From Pseudomonadota bacterium (GTDB lineage: Bacteria > Pseudomonadota > Gammaproteobacteria > Pseudomonadales > Moraxellaceae): a stretch of 64,000 bases of DNA. Below the pieces are notes generated by a model. That model made no database searches and was not told where the DNA came from. It saw only the letters and a program-made list of their open reading frames with translations. Shown one piece after another: positions 55,445-64,000 of the stretch. The first letter of the stretch is position 1. The number at the start of each line of letters is the position of its first letter. Position numbers and translations under genes: made by a program. Location: assembly GCA_021851865.1 (NCBI GenBank), contig JAJZBU010000013.1:1-64000 (forward strand). The letters run 5' to 3'.

Positions 55445-56878
55445 TTATGACAGCTGTGCGAGAGGATCCACCCACCCCCCACCGGCCTGTTCGAGAACGC
55501 CAGCGACAGCCAGGGTGAGCGCATCCCGATCGGGCGCAGCGATCACCTGCACGCCCGTCGGCAACCCCCCATCGAGTCCCATCGGACAGGCCGTCGCCGG
55601 CAAGCGCAGCGCATTGTAGATCGCTGAACGGACAAACTGAAAGGGGCGCAGCATGGCGTGGTAGTGGCGCGGCGCCTGACGCGGGTAAGGGAGATCGAGC
55701 AAAACGCCGTCATCCCCGAGACGATCCATCAGCTCCTGACGTAAAGCCTCCCCCTGCGCCAGACAGCGGCGCATGCGCTCCGGCATATGCGCCGGAATAC
55801 GTTCGAGCAGACTGAGCAATACCAGAGGCAAAGTGTGGGGTGGATGTCTCTGCAACAACTGTCCCAGACCGCGCAGGCTCGAGGTCAGATGGCGATCGCC
55901 AAACATCATCTCGGCAAAGCTCAAACTCCCCGCAGAAACGAGCATATGACTCCAGATGTCGATAGCCTGATCCAAGCCCGGCAGGTTGCAGTCCTCAACG
56001 CGGGCGCCACGTTCCTCGAGCGCCTGCAGAGCGCGCGTCAGCGCCGCCGTCTGCGCACGATCGGGATGTGGCGCATAATCCGGGCGCAGCCGCAGAACAC
56101 GCAATCGACTGACATCGACCGCAGCGACCTCGGCCGATAACGTCGGCTTGGCGGCGAGCAGGCCGACCACCGTCGGCAGATCGGTCGCACGCCGACACAG
56201 GGGACCGGTCGCCAGCATCTCCTGGGCGATGCCCTGGGGCGAAGGATATTGTCCGGCATTGGAAATCAGTCCCGGTGAGCCCTTGTGGCCAAAGACGCCA
56301 TTGAACATCGCCGGCATGCGGATCGAACCACCGATGTCCGATCCCAGACCGATAGGCGATCCGCCTGCCCCGACGATGGCCCCCTCGCCACCCGAGGATC
56401 CTCCGGCCGTACGCCGTGCATCATAGGCATTGTTGGTTCGGCCATAGACGGGATTGAAGGATTCCATCCACATGCATAATTCCGAAGTATTGCTGACGCC
56501 AAGGACGATGGCGCCAGCTTCACGCAGACGTTGGACGCTGGGGGCATCATTCTCGGCGATGATATGGCGACGGTGGATGGATCCGGCGGTCTGCGGCATA
56601 CCGGTGACCGCCAGGCTTTCTTTGATGGTGCACGGGACTCCCCAAAGCGGCGGCCAGGAACGCTCCTCACCACGCTGACGGCTTTCCTGCAACTGCGCGT
56701 CACAAAGATCGGCTTGGCGCCGTGCCGCCGCATAGCTATCGACGACCAGGGCATGAATGCGTGGCTGCATCCTGACGCTACGCTCGATGTGAGCATCGAC
56801 CACCTGCCGCGAACTATAGCGCCCACTACGAATACCAGCAGCGAGTTGTAAAGCTGATTGCGCGATCAATTCATCCAT
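55445..56878 (-). CDS. Amidase-signature enzyme
   Basis: The 477-residue serine hydrolase has the Ser-cisSer-Lys triad: Lys86 in GVPCTIKESLA, Ser161 in RTAGGSSGGE and nucleophile Ser185 in GSDIGGSIRMPA, with the family spacing of 24 between the serines. The family includes GatA, fatty-acid amide hydrolases and aryl-amidases. No GatB/C partner is adjacent and the length fits a stand-alone amidase; the substrate is unknown. The N-terminus lacks a signal peptide. Confidence 0.9.
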   Translation of the reverse strand: MDELIAQSALQLAAGIRSGRYSSRQVVDAHIERSVRMQPRIHALVVDSYAAARRQADLCDAQLQESRQRGEERSWPPLWGVPCTIKESLAVTGMPQTAGSIHRRHIIAENDAPSVQRLREAGAIVLGVSNTSELCMWMESFNPVYGRTNNAYDARRTAGGSSGGEGAIVGAGGSPIGLGSDIGGSIRMPAMFNGVFGHKGSPGLISNAGQYPSPQGIAQEMLATGPLCRRATDLPTVVGLLAAKPTLSAEVAAVDVSRLRVLRLRPDYAPHPDRAQTAALTRALQALEERGARVEDCNLPGLDQAIDIWSHMLVSAGSLSFAEMMFGDRHLTSSLRGLGQLLQRHPPHTLPLVLLSLLERIPAHMPERMRRCLAQGEALRQELMDRLGDDGVLLDLPYPRQAPRHYHAMLRPFQFVRSAIYNALRLPATACPMGLDGGLPTGVQVIAAPDRDALTLAVAGVLEQAGGGWVDPLAQLS

Positions 56879-57003
56879 AGGTCAATTCCTGTTGGCCCGA
56901 TAAGATTGGCGATCATAGCATCGCCGCGACTCCGATCGAGAACCGTCCGCACGAACATTCGCGCATCAAGCGACAGAAGGCCACGCAAATACCATGAAAT
57001 GCT

Positions 57004-57031
57004 TTGCTACTCAGCGATTTTGAGGCAGAAT
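57004..57031 (+). promoter_or_regulatory. Candidate sigma-70 promoter of infA
   Basis: TTGCTA (57004-57009) and CAGAAT (57026-57031) are spaced 16 bases and end 37 bases before the infA start, in the gap between the divergent amidase and infA. The match is moderate. Confidence 0.35.
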
Positions 57032-57068
57032 CAGCGCCACACAAAAGCGCCTTGGAGGCTGGGACTGC

Positions 57069-57287
57069 ATGTCCAAAGAAGATACTCTGGAAATTGATGG
57101 CACGGTCATCGAAACCTTGCCCAACACCATGTTTCGCGTACAACTGGAAAACGGCCACGTCGTGACGGCGCACATCTCTGGCAAGATGCGCAAACACTAT
57201 ATCCGCATTCTGACCGGCGATCAGGTCAAGGTCGAAATGACCCCCTACGATCTGAGCAAGGCCCGCATCACGTACCGCGTCCGCTGA
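57069..57287 (+). CDS. infA: Translation initiation factor IF-1
   Basis: The 72-residue OB-fold protein has the full consensus: [40 protein letters not shown] and [20 protein letters not shown]. It binds the ribosomal A site during initiation. It is flanked by the convergent clpA, as often found near clpA/clpS in gammaproteobacteria, and followed by a hairpin. Confidence 0.98.
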   Translation: MSKEDTLEIDGTVIETLPNTMFRVQLENGHVVTAHISGKMRKHYIRILTGDQVKVEMTPYDLSKARITYRVR

Positions 57288-57289
57288 CA

Positions 57290-57312
57290 CTTCGGGGCAT
57301 CCTTCCCCGAAG
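57290..57312. terminator. Hairpin between infA and clpA
   Basis: CTTCGGGG (57290-57297) and CCCCGAAG (57305-57312) form a perfect 8-bp GC-rich stem with a seven-base loop, two bases after the infA stop and 22 bases before the clpA stop. It likely serves both convergent genes, though a T-run is lacking. Confidence 0.55.
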
Positions 57313-57334
57313 CGCTGCGCCGCCGTAGCGGAGA

Positions 57335-59596
57335 TCAGGCGGTCTCGCTCTCCTCAATGGTCAGCGCTAAGTGCTCGCCCTCGGCGCTGACGTGTACGCG
57401 TCCACCGTGTTCCGCCAGTTCGCCGAACAGAATCTTTTCGGCCAGTGACTTCTTCAACTCATCCTGGATGAGTCGAGTCATCGGTCGCGCGCCCATCTTG
57501 GCATCATAGCCATGTTCTGCCAGCCAAGCCCGCGCCGTTTCATCGACGTCGAGAAGAACGCGCTTGTCATCCAGCTGCGCCTGCAGTTCGACGATGAACT
57601 TGTCGACGACATTGGCGATGACCGCAGGCGTCAAGGCCTGGAACTGGATGATAGCGTCGATGCGATTGCGAAATTCCGGCGTGAACATCTTGCGTAAAGC
57701 TTCCATGGCATCGGTGGAGTGATCCTGCTGGGAAAAGCCCATCGAAGCACGGCTGATCAAGTCAGCCCCGACATTGCTGGTCATCACCAGGATGACATTG
57801 CGGAAATCGGACTTGCGGCCATTGTTGTCGGTCAGCGTACCGTGATCCATGATCTGCAAGAGGAGGTTATAGACCTCCGGATGCGCCTTCTCGATCTCGT
57901 CGAGCAACAGAACGGCGTGTGGGTGCTTGACGACAGCCTCGGTCAGCAGTCCACCCTGATCGTAGCCGACATAGCCCGGCGGCGCCCCGATCAGCCGCGA
58001 CACCGTATGACGCTCCATGTATTCCGACATGTCGAAACGGATGAGCTCTATGCCAAGCGACTTGGCGAGCTGACGCGTCACTTCCGTTTTGCCGACGCCG
58101 GTCGGACCGGTGAACAAGAAACTGCCGATCGGCTTTTCCGGTGATTTCAAGCCGGCCCGCGACAACTTGATCGCCGAGGCCAGTGCCGTGATCGCCTCAT
58201 CCTGACCAAAGACGGTCATGCGCAGATCGCGTTCGAGATTGCGCAAAGCCTCCTTGTCGTTGGCCGAGACCGACTTCGGCGGGATGCGGGCGATACGTGC
58301 GACGATCTCCTCGATATCGGCGACCCCGATGATTTTCTTGCGCTTACTCGGCAACTGCATGCGCTGAAAGGCCCCCGCCTCATCGATGACATCGATGGCT
58401 TTGTCGGGCAGGAAGCGCTCATTGATGTAGCGCTCTGACAACTCGGCCGCGACCTGCAAAGCCTTGTCGGCATAGCGGACGCCGTGATGCTCTTCGAAAC
58501 GGCTCTTCAAGCCCTTGAGGATCTGATAGGTCTCCTCGACGGAAGGCTCGGCGACGTCGATTTTCTGAAAACGCCGCGCAAGCGCACGATCTTTCTCGAA
58601 AACACCGCGATATTCCTGATAAGTCGTCGATCCCATGCACTTCATCTGGCCAGAAGCGAGCAAAGGCTTGATCAAATTGGAGGCGTCCATGACGCCACCG
58701 GAAGCGGCACCGGCACCGATAATGGTGTGGATTTCATCGATGAACAGGATGGCGCCTTCTTTCTTTTTCAGTTCCGACAGCAAGCCCTTGAAACGCTTTT
58801 CGAAATCGCCACGATACTTGGTGCCGGCAAGCAAGGCGCCGAGATCGAGGGAATAGACCGTCGATTGCGCGATGGCTTCTGGCACCTTGCCCTCGACGAT
58901 CAACCATGCCAAGCCCTCGGCGATGGCCGTCTTGCCGACGCCCGGCTCGCCGACCAAGAGCGGATTGTTCTTGCGCCGCCGGCACAAGACCTGAATCGCT
59001 CTTTCGATCTCGGCCTCTCTTCCCACCAGAGGATCGATACGCCCCTGGCGCGCCTGTTCGTTGAGGTTGCTGGTATAGGCATCGAGCTGGGAAGGCGCCT
59101 GGCTCTCGGTGAAGCCGTCCTCATCCTGGCTTTCCTGCGGCTCTTGGCTCTGCGGATCATTGACTTTAGCGATACCGTGCGAGATGTAATTGACGACATC
59201 GATCCGCGCTACCGACTGCTGCTTGAGGAAATAGACAGCCTGCGACTCCTGCTCCGAAAAGATGGCGACCAGCACATTGGCGCCGGTGACTTCCTTCTTA
59301 CTCGAAGACTGCACATGGAAGACGGCACGCTGCAAAACCCGCTGAAAGCCCAGGGTCGGCTGCGTTTCCTTGTGCGTATCATGCACTGGGATGAGGGGTG
59401 TCGTCTCTTCGATGAAATGCGCCAGATCGCGACGCAAAGCGTTCAAATCGGCACCACAAGACTTGAGCACCTGCAAGGCCGTCTCGTTATCGAGCAGTGC
59501 CAGCAGGAGATGCTCGACGGTCATGAATTCATGACGCTTGGCCCGGGCATCGCGAAAGGCGAGGTTCAGGGTCAACTCCAAATCCTTGCTGAGCAT
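57335..59596 (-). CDS. clpA: ATP-dependent Clp protease ATPase subunit ClpA
   Basis: AAA+ unfoldase of 753 residues that feeds ClpP. The N-domain ([20 protein letters not shown]) docks ClpS. D1 has Walker A GEPGVGKT and D2 has GPTGVGKT with arginine-finger and sensor regions to [15 protein letters not shown]. The ClpP-binding loop reads [14 protein letters not shown], with MGF in place of E. coli IGL. The ATG at 59596 gives MLSKDLEL. clpS starts upstream and ends 14 bases before it. No clpP gene is here. Confidence 0.97.
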   Translation of the reverse strand: MLSKDLELTLNLAFRDARAKRHEFMTVEHLLLALLDNETALQVLKSCGADLNALRRDLAHFIEETTPLIPVHDTHKETQPTLGFQRVLQRAVFHVQSSSKKEVTGANVLVAIFSEQESQAVYFLKQQSVARIDVVNYISHGIAKVNDPQSQEPQESQDEDGFTESQAPSQLDAYTSNLNEQARQGRIDPLVGREAEIERAIQVLCRRRKNNPLLVGEPGVGKTAIAEGLAWLIVEGKVPEAIAQSTVYSLDLGALLAGTKYRGDFEKRFKGLLSELKKKEGAILFIDEIHTIIGAGAASGGVMDASNLIKPLLASGQMKCMGSTTYQEYRGVFEKDRALARRFQKIDVAEPSVEETYQILKGLKSRFEEHHGVRYADKALQVAAELSERYINERFLPDKAIDVIDEAGAFQRMQLPSKRKKIIGVADIEEIVARIARIPPKSVSANDKEALRNLERDLRMTVFGQDEAITALASAIKLSRAGLKSPEKPIGSFLFTGPTGVGKTEVTRQLAKSLGIELIRFDMSEYMERHTVSRLIGAPPGYVGYDQGGLLTEAVVKHPHAVLLLDEIEKAHPEVYNLLLQIMDHGTLTDNNGRKSDFRNVILVMTSNVGADLISRASMGFSQQDHSTDAMEALRKMFTPEFRNRIDAIIQFQALTPAVIANVVDKFIVELQAQLDDKRVLLDVDETARAWLAEHGYDAKMGARPMTRLIQDELKKSLAEKILFGELAEHGGRVHVSAEGEHLALTIEESETA

Positions 59597-59610
59597 GATT
59601 GCTACCTCAT

Positions 59611-59973
59611 TCAAGCCAACTCAACCCGACACATCAGCGGGTGCTCGTGACGCTGCGAAAAATCCACCACCTGCATCGCTTTGGTTTCAGCAACATCACG
59701 GGTATAGCGACCCACACCAGCCTTGCCCCGTGTATGGATTTCGAGCATGACGCGGGTCGCCTGCTGCCGATCCAAAGCAAAAAAAGACTCAAGAACGATG
59801 ACGACGAATTCCATCGGCGTATAGTCATCGTTCAAAATCACGACCTGATACATCGGTGGCGGCGGTAGCTCCTGGTTCTGGCTACGCGCACGCACGTCCT
59901 CCTGCGGCTGAACTTCCTGCCCTGCCCTCACTCTCCATACTAGTCGAGTTTGTTCAGCCCTGCCTATGCTCAT
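59611..59973 (-). CDS. clpS: ClpS adaptor protein
   Basis: The 120-residue N-degron adaptor has the substrate-binding region [20 protein letters not shown] with the Asn-Asp-Asp and Met residues that hold N-terminal Leu, Phe, Trp or Tyr, plus the C-terminal domain that binds the ClpA N-domain. The N-terminal tail (about 40 residues) is longer and more polar than in E. coli ClpS. The start at 59973 gives MSIGRAEQT. Confidence 0.95.
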   Translation of the reverse strand: MSIGRAEQTRLVWRVRAGQEVQPQEDVRARSQNQELPPPPMYQVVILNDDYTPMEFVVIVLESFFALDRQQATRVMLEIHTRGKAGVGRYTRDVAETKAMQVVDFSQRHEHPLMCRVELA

Positions 59974-60127
59974 GCGCTCCACGTCCTCATCAAACTCGCA
60001 AGGGACTGACTCTCCCCTCTTCGATAGATTGGGGGCACAAGGCCACGTTTGCAATGGTGAAGTCCGCCTCGCCACAGAAAATCCCCCCCTCCCGGGTATG
60101 CCGTTCGCCACGGTTCGCCTCGGGATG

Positions 60128-60967
60128 TCATTGCCGCCCCAGGCGTGGCCAAAGATCGGTCAGGCTTGTCGCATGCGAGGCGCGCCAGGGATTGATATCG
60201 ACCCCCCCGCGCCGGGTATAGCGCGCCATCACCAACAGGCTTTCCGGCTGCATATGTCGCCAAAGATCGAGGTAGATGCGTTCGACGCAGTGCTCGTGAA
60301 AGTCAGCATGATGGCGAAAAGACAACAGATAGGCGAGCAAGGCGCCATGATCGAGACGCGGCCCCTGATAGCGAATGAAGACACTGGCCCAATCCGGCTG
60401 TCCGGTGACGGGACAGTTGCTTTTGAACAGATGACTGACCAGGTTCTCTGCGACGAATGCACCGTCACCGCGCAAGACGCCGGCATCCGGCTGCGTCGGT
60501 GTCGCTCCGGACCAAGCGACCTGGTCAATACAGAAGGAAGATGCCGGCTGAACTTGCAGGTCAGGGTCATCGATCGTGCAAAGCTGCAACTCAGGGCTGG
60601 CACGAAGACATGCGCTCAAGTCCGCCTGCAGGCAGGCGAGCAGGTCAGCGGGAGCAGAAAAGCGCTGTTCATGCAAGGAACATAGATAGAGCTTGAGCGA
60701 TTTGGACTCGACGATGCACGGACTGTGGGCGCCGATATGCAGGCGCAAAACAGCCACTTGTGGCCGGCCGTACGCATCCAGCCAGGAGAGCTCATAGGCC
60801 GTCCACAGATCCCCTCCATGCGCCGGCCAGCCCGCACCCTCCAGGCCCAGACTCTGACGTCCCGGGTGACGTTCGAGGCCCAGCAGGAGTGCGGGATCAT
60901 AGGTTTGCGGGTAGGGCGTCGTGTGGCCGAGCGAAGTGACGGCGTAAAAGGGAGTTTCGAGCGCCAT
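60128..60967 (-). CDS. queF: NADPH-dependent 7-cyano-7-deazaguanine reductase QueF
   Basis: The 279-residue enzyme reduces preQ0 to preQ1 for queuosine in tRNA. It is of the long, YqcD-like two-domain type: the E..K motif [12 protein letters not shown] lies in the N-terminal half and the catalytic Cys185 with Asp192 ([11 protein letters not shown]) in the C-terminal half. The start at 60967 gives [10 protein letters not shown], four bases after the YadH stop, so it shares that operon. Confidence 0.96.
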   Translation of the reverse strand: MALETPFYAVTSLGHTTPYPQTYDPALLLGLERHPGRQSLGLEGAGWPAHGGDLWTAYELSWLDAYGRPQVAVLRLHIGAHSPCIVESKSLKLYLCSLHEQRFSAPADLLACLQADLSACLRASPELQLCTIDDPDLQVQPASSFCIDQVAWSGATPTQPDAGVLRGDGAFVAENLVSHLFKSNCPVTGQPDWASVFIRYQGPRLDHGALLAYLLSFRHHADFHEHCVERIYLDLWRHMQPESLLVMARYTRRGGVDINPWRASHATSLTDLWPRLGRQ

Positions 60968-60971
60968 GACC

Positions 60972-61745
60972 TTACTCCCGCAAGCCAGTGCCGCGCTGCA
61001 GGAGCGACCAGGCATAGACGGACAGTCCAAGGCTGAGCACCGTCAGCAGGGCCAGGGCCAAAATGACCGGCACATCGCTACTACCCAGAACGCCGTAGCG
61101 GAAGGCATCCACCATATACAGGACTGGATTGAGCAGGCTGACTTTCTGCCAGAAGGGGGGGAGCAGATGGACCGAATAGAAGACCCCACCGAGATACGTC
61201 AGGGGCGTCAGGACAAACGTCGGAATGATCGAGATGTCGTCAAAACTCTTGGCAAAAATGGCATTGATGAAGCCGCACAAGGAGAACAGTACTGCGGTCA
61301 AGAACACGGTTAACAGCACGATCCCTGGATGAATCAGGTGCAAACGGGTGAAAAACAGCGACAACACGGTGACGATCAGGGCGACACACAGGCCCCGCAC
61401 AACGCCGCCACTGACGTAGCCGACCAGAATCAGCACGTGACTGATCGGCGCCACCTGCAGTTCTTCGATGCTGCGCTGAAACTTGGCGCTGTAGAAACTC
61501 GACACGACATTGGCATAGCTGTTCTGGATGACCGCCATCATGATCAGCCCCGGTACGATGAACTGCATATAGTCATAGCCACCCATACGCCCGACGCGAC
61601 TACCGACAAGATTGCCAAAAATGATGAAGTAGAGCGACATGGTGATCGCCGGCGGCAACAAGGTCTGCACCCAGATACGCATGAACCGGCGAATTTCCTT
61701 GATCAACAAGGTTGAAAACGCCACCCAGGCTTCATAAGCCGTCAT
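60972..61745 (-). CDS. yadH: ABC-2 type transporter permease YadH
   Basis: The 257-residue inner-membrane protein has six predicted helices and the ABC-2 family motif GGVFYSVHLLPPFWQKVSLLNP; the N-terminal amphipathic helix KEIRRFMRIWVQTLL is typical of YadH. The start overlaps yadG by four bases. Function of YadGH is not known; a lipid or drug exporter is likely by family. Confidence 0.92.
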   Translation of the reverse strand: MTAYEAWVAFSTLLIKEIRRFMRIWVQTLLPPAITMSLYFIIFGNLVGSRVGRMGGYDYMQFIVPGLIMMAVIQNSYANVVSSFYSAKFQRSIEELQVAPISHVLILVGYVSGGVVRGLCVALIVTVLSLFFTRLHLIHPGIVLLTVFLTAVLFSLCGFINAIFAKSFDDISIIPTFVLTPLTYLGGVFYSVHLLPPFWQKVSLLNPVLYMVDAFRYGVLGSSDVPVILALALLTVLSLGLSVYAWSLLQRGTGLRE

Positions 61746-62680
61746 ACCCCGCCTCCTTCTTTACGCAAACTACGCTCGACCCTGGCGACGAACAACTCCT
61801 CCAAGCGATTGGCCTTGTTACGCATACTGACGACCTGCACGCCATATTGCGTGAGGCAGGCGAAGACCTCATTGAGACTCTCACCGCGACGCAAAGTCAC
61901 CTCCAGCGTCTGGCTGTCGCTCTGTCGCGTACTCCACGGCAACGACAATGCCGCCTGCAAAGGAGCTGCAAGATCGAAAACAAAGGTCTCGGCGTGCAAG
62001 GTCGCCAGCAGCGAGCGTGTGTCGGTGTCTTCGATGAGGCGCCCCTGATCGATGATGGCAATACGGCGACACAAGGCCTCGGCTTCTTCGAGATAGTGTG
62101 TCGTCAAGATGATACTCGTGCCCTGGCGATTGATCTCACTGAGAAAATCCCACATGGATCGGCGTAGTTCAATATCGACACCCGCGGTCGGCTCATCGAG
62201 AATCAGAAGGCGCGGGCGATGCACCAGGGCGCGGGCGATCATCAACCGTCGTTTCATGCCGCCGGACAAGGTGCGCGCCACCGCATGGCGCTTTTCGCTC
62301 AAACCGAGCAAATCGAGCAATTCTTCACAGCGTACCTGCGCCTCGCGCCGAGGCATGCCGTAATAGCCCGCCTGCGTCACGATGATGTCGCTGACCTGCT
62401 CGAACTGACTGAAATTGAACTCCTGCGGCACGACTCCGAGCTGCTTTTTCGCAGCGGCCAGCTGTCGATCGATGTCATAGCCAAAAATGGCAACCTGCCC
62501 CGCCGTCTTGTTCACCAAGGCGCTGAGAATACCGATCGTCGTCGACTTGCCCGCCCCATTGGGGCCGAGCAAAGCTAAGAACTCGCCTGCCTGCATACTC
62601 AAGTCGATACCACGCAGGGCGACCGTGCCACTTTCATAAACCTTATGCAGCCCCTTGATTTGCAAGGCTTCATGACCCAT
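61742..62680 (-). CDS. yadG: ABC transporter ATP-binding protein YadG
   Basis: The 312-residue ATPase has Walker A LLGPNGAGKSTTIG, signature TLSGGMKRRLMIARAL, Walker B LLILDEPTAGVD and the H-loop TTHYLEEAE. It pairs with YadH; a C-terminal regulatory extension of about 80 residues follows the core. It is first in the yadG-yadH-queF operon, divergent from the nitrate transporter gene. Confidence 0.93.
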   Translation of the reverse strand: MGHEALQIKGLHKVYESGTVALRGIDLSMQAGEFLALLGPNGAGKSTTIGILSALVNKTAGQVAIFGYDIDRQLAAAKKQLGVVPQEFNFSQFEQVSDIIVTQAGYYGMPRREAQVRCEELLDLLGLSEKRHAVARTLSGGMKRRLMIARALVHRPRLLILDEPTAGVDIELRRSMWDFLSEINRQGTSIILTTHYLEEAEALCRRIAIIDQGRLIEDTDTRSLLATLHAETFVFDLAAPLQAALSLPWSTRQSDSQTLEVTLRRGESLNEVFACLTQYGVQVVSMRNKANRLEELFVARVERSLRKEGGGV

Positions 62681-62792
62681 GACCCATACTCCGTGCAGCC
62701 ATCATCAATGGCCAAATAGCGATGATAACCAATCCGCGCTGCGCTCACCATGTCCGACGCGAGCAACAGTGCGTCCTAGAAACACCAAAATA

Positions 62793-62834
62793 TTGATACA
62801 AAGCAAAGGGGCTGCAGACACAAAACGATACATT
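62793..62834 (+). promoter_or_regulatory. FNR/Anr-type promoter of the nitrate transporter gene
   Basis: TTGATACAAAGCAA (62793-62806) matches the FNR consensus TTGAT-N4-ATCAA with one mismatch. A -10-like TACATT lies at 62829-62834. If transcription starts at 62841, the box is centred at -41.5, exactly the class II activation position. The start codon at 62871 is preceded by GAGAGG at eight bases. Anaerobic activation of a narK gene is expected from family knowledge. Confidence 0.65.
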
Positions 62835-62870
62835 CCTTCTTACACCAACTTTCAATGAGAGGTATATTCC

Positions 62871-64000
62871 ATGCACCCCGCCCCTTCCTGGACGGATGAG
62901 TTCGCGGCTGAAACCTGGCAGGAACACCGCAGTACCGCCAGACGCCACCTCTTCATATCGAGCCTGGGACTGATGTTGGGCCTTGGTATCTGGATGACTT
63001 GGTCAGTCCTTGTGCTCTGGTTGCCGCGCGTAGGATTTCACCTTTCCACCACCGAACTCTTCGGTCTGACTGCCATGCCCGCCCTGACGGCGGCGCTGTT
63101 GCGATTTTTTTATGCCATCGCCGCCAGTCGTATGGGGGCTCGCCACATGTTGCAGATCTCGACCCTGGCGCTGATCTTTCCAGCCATCGGCATCAGCTTC
63201 ATCAGCCAAAGACCCGACCTCCCTTATGAAGACCTTCTCGCCGTTGCCGCCCTGACCGGGCTCGGCGGCGCCTGTTTCACCTCAGTGATGACATCGACCA
63301 GCCGTCAATATCCCTTGAGCCGGCAAGGCCGCGCTCTCGGCTGGACTGCAGGTCTTGGGCACTTGGGCATCGTCCTGGTACAGGCGTTTCTACCATGGGT
63401 TCTGCTGCATCCCGTCCTCGGTGTCTTTTCAGGTTCCGCATCATCCACCCGGCCACACCTCTGGATACAAAACGCTGGCCTCATCTGGCTACCTGGCATC
63501 TTTGTCGTCGTCGTCCTGGCTGAGCTTGGCCTGCGCGATCAGGTGCAGGCGCGGGTGACGCGCCCCATTTTGCGCGCCACTTTTGCGCGTTTCGACAACT
63601 TCCTGCTGTCCTGGCTCTATCTCGGCAGCCTCGGATCCTTGATCGGTTTTGCCTCGGTGGAAGCCTTGCTGACGCACACCCTGTTCAAAAATGCGCACAT
63701 CTCCACCACCTATCTCGGCCCCCTGGCAGCAGTCATCGCCATACCAGTGGGTGGTGTTCTCGCCGATCGCGGTCGCCGTGGCGCCCCCCTCGCCGTGCTC
63801 ATGTTCATACTCACCATGATCGCCGTCGGTGGCCTTTTCATCAGCCTGCCCGTCGCTGACCTTGATGGCAGCCTCCCTCTTTATGTCGCCTGCTTCATCT
63901 TCATTTTCAGCAGCACCGGCATCGCGCAAGGCGCCACCTTGCAGATGATGGCGCAAGTGAGCGAGGAGCAAGCTCCCGGCCATGGCAGCGAAACCCTGGC
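62871..64000 (+). CDS. narK: NarK/NasA-type nitrate/nitrite MFS transporter, 3' end outside window
   Basis: About 376 residues are visible without a stop. The first helix follows a 30-residue cytosolic tail. The first nitrate signature region reads TGLGGACFTSVMTSTSRQYP and continues GLGHLGIVLVQAFLPWVL, the pattern of NarK/NasA proteins (usual GGGxFASSMSNIS). The region GLIGFASVEALLTHTLF belongs to the second half. Substrate (nitrate import or nitrate/nitrite exchange) is not decided by the sequence. Probably induced without oxygen from the FNR-type promoter; any nar genes would lie beyond the window. Confidence 0.88.
   Translation, partial: MHPAPSWTDEFAAETWQEHRSTARRHLFISSLGLMLGLGIWMTWSVLVLWLPRVGFHLSTTELFGLTAMPALTAALLRFFYAIAASRMGARHMLQISTLALIFPAIGISFISQRPDLPYEDLLAVAALTGLGGACFTSVMTSTSRQYPLSRQGRALGWTAGLGHLGIVLVQAFLPWVLLHPVLGVFSGSASSTRPHLWIQNAGLIWLPGIFVVVVLAELGLRDQVQARVTRPILRATFARFDNFLLSWLYLGSLGSLIGFASVEALLTHTLFKNAHISTTYLGPLAAVIAIPVGGVLADRGRRGAPLAVLMFILTMIAVGGLFISLPVADLDGSLPLYVACFIFIFSSTGIAQGATLQMMAQVSEEQAPGHGSETL

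Overview
The window looks like chromosomal DNA of a moderately GC-rich gammaproteobacterium. Gene order is closest to what I know from the Pseudomonadales: a gacS/barA-type kinase beside cysM, rlmD, relA and mazG; trxB-aat-bpt; ubiG-mupP-yciK followed by a GGDEF gene; and a yciB-yciI-trpH-yciO-trpS-scpA-scpB-rluB block. The species is not identified. No rRNA, tRNA or CRISPR array was seen.

Layout. 0-9.3 kb: the end of an IS3-family element, a LexA-boxed Pol IV gene, a neutral ceramidase without a signal peptide, ygfZ, an HDOD protein, ung with a TetR regulator, and a chemoreceptor, then a gap holding an IS5-type transposase scrap. 9.3-15.8 kb: a five-gene ABC efflux operon (YbhGFSR type plus a NodT-type outer-membrane channel). 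15.9-20.6 kb: a membrane-attached methyltransferase, motB, motA and a two-component system. 20.9-29.2 kb: moeA, moaA, mazG, relA, rlmD, an exonuclease and cysM on the minus strand, divergent from the hybrid kinase barA. 31.9-41.2 kb: ftsK and ald on minus, then trxB-aat-bpt, ubiG-mupP-yciK and a diguanylate cyclase on plus. 41.2-49.6 kb: rluB-scpB-scpA-trpS-yciO-trpH on minus, divergent from yciB-yciI-membrane protein-mnmC. 49.5-56.9 kb is the least familiar part: a Gln-rich coiled-coil protein, a gap with DnaA-box-like sites and an AT-rich tract, rmuC, two small unknown genes, a secreted lipase and an amidase. 57-64 kb: infA, clpA, clpS, queF, a YadGH-type ABC exporter and the start of a nitrate/nitrite transporter behind an FNR-type promoter.

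Functional links. Aat and Bpt (36.5-38 kb) with ClpS and ClpA (57.3-60 kb) make up a complete bacterial N-degron pathway. MoaA, MoeA and the FNR-controlled NarK-type gene point to molybdoenzyme-based nitrate metabolism. RelA, the GacS/BarA-type kinase and a diguanylate cyclase give three global signalling inputs. MotAB and the chemoreceptor show that the cell swims. Ceramidase, lipase and an amidase-signature enzyme suggest use of lipids or amides.

Most of the window is ordinary core genome. The places most worth a second look are the coiled-coil gene with its origin-like gap (49.5-52.1 kb), the intergenic dyads before the lipase (54.0-54.3 kb), the 13-bp perfect hairpin inside a 40-codon ORF (55.26-55.38 kb), the leaderless ceramidase, and a MazG whose C-terminal domain has lost its acidic motif.
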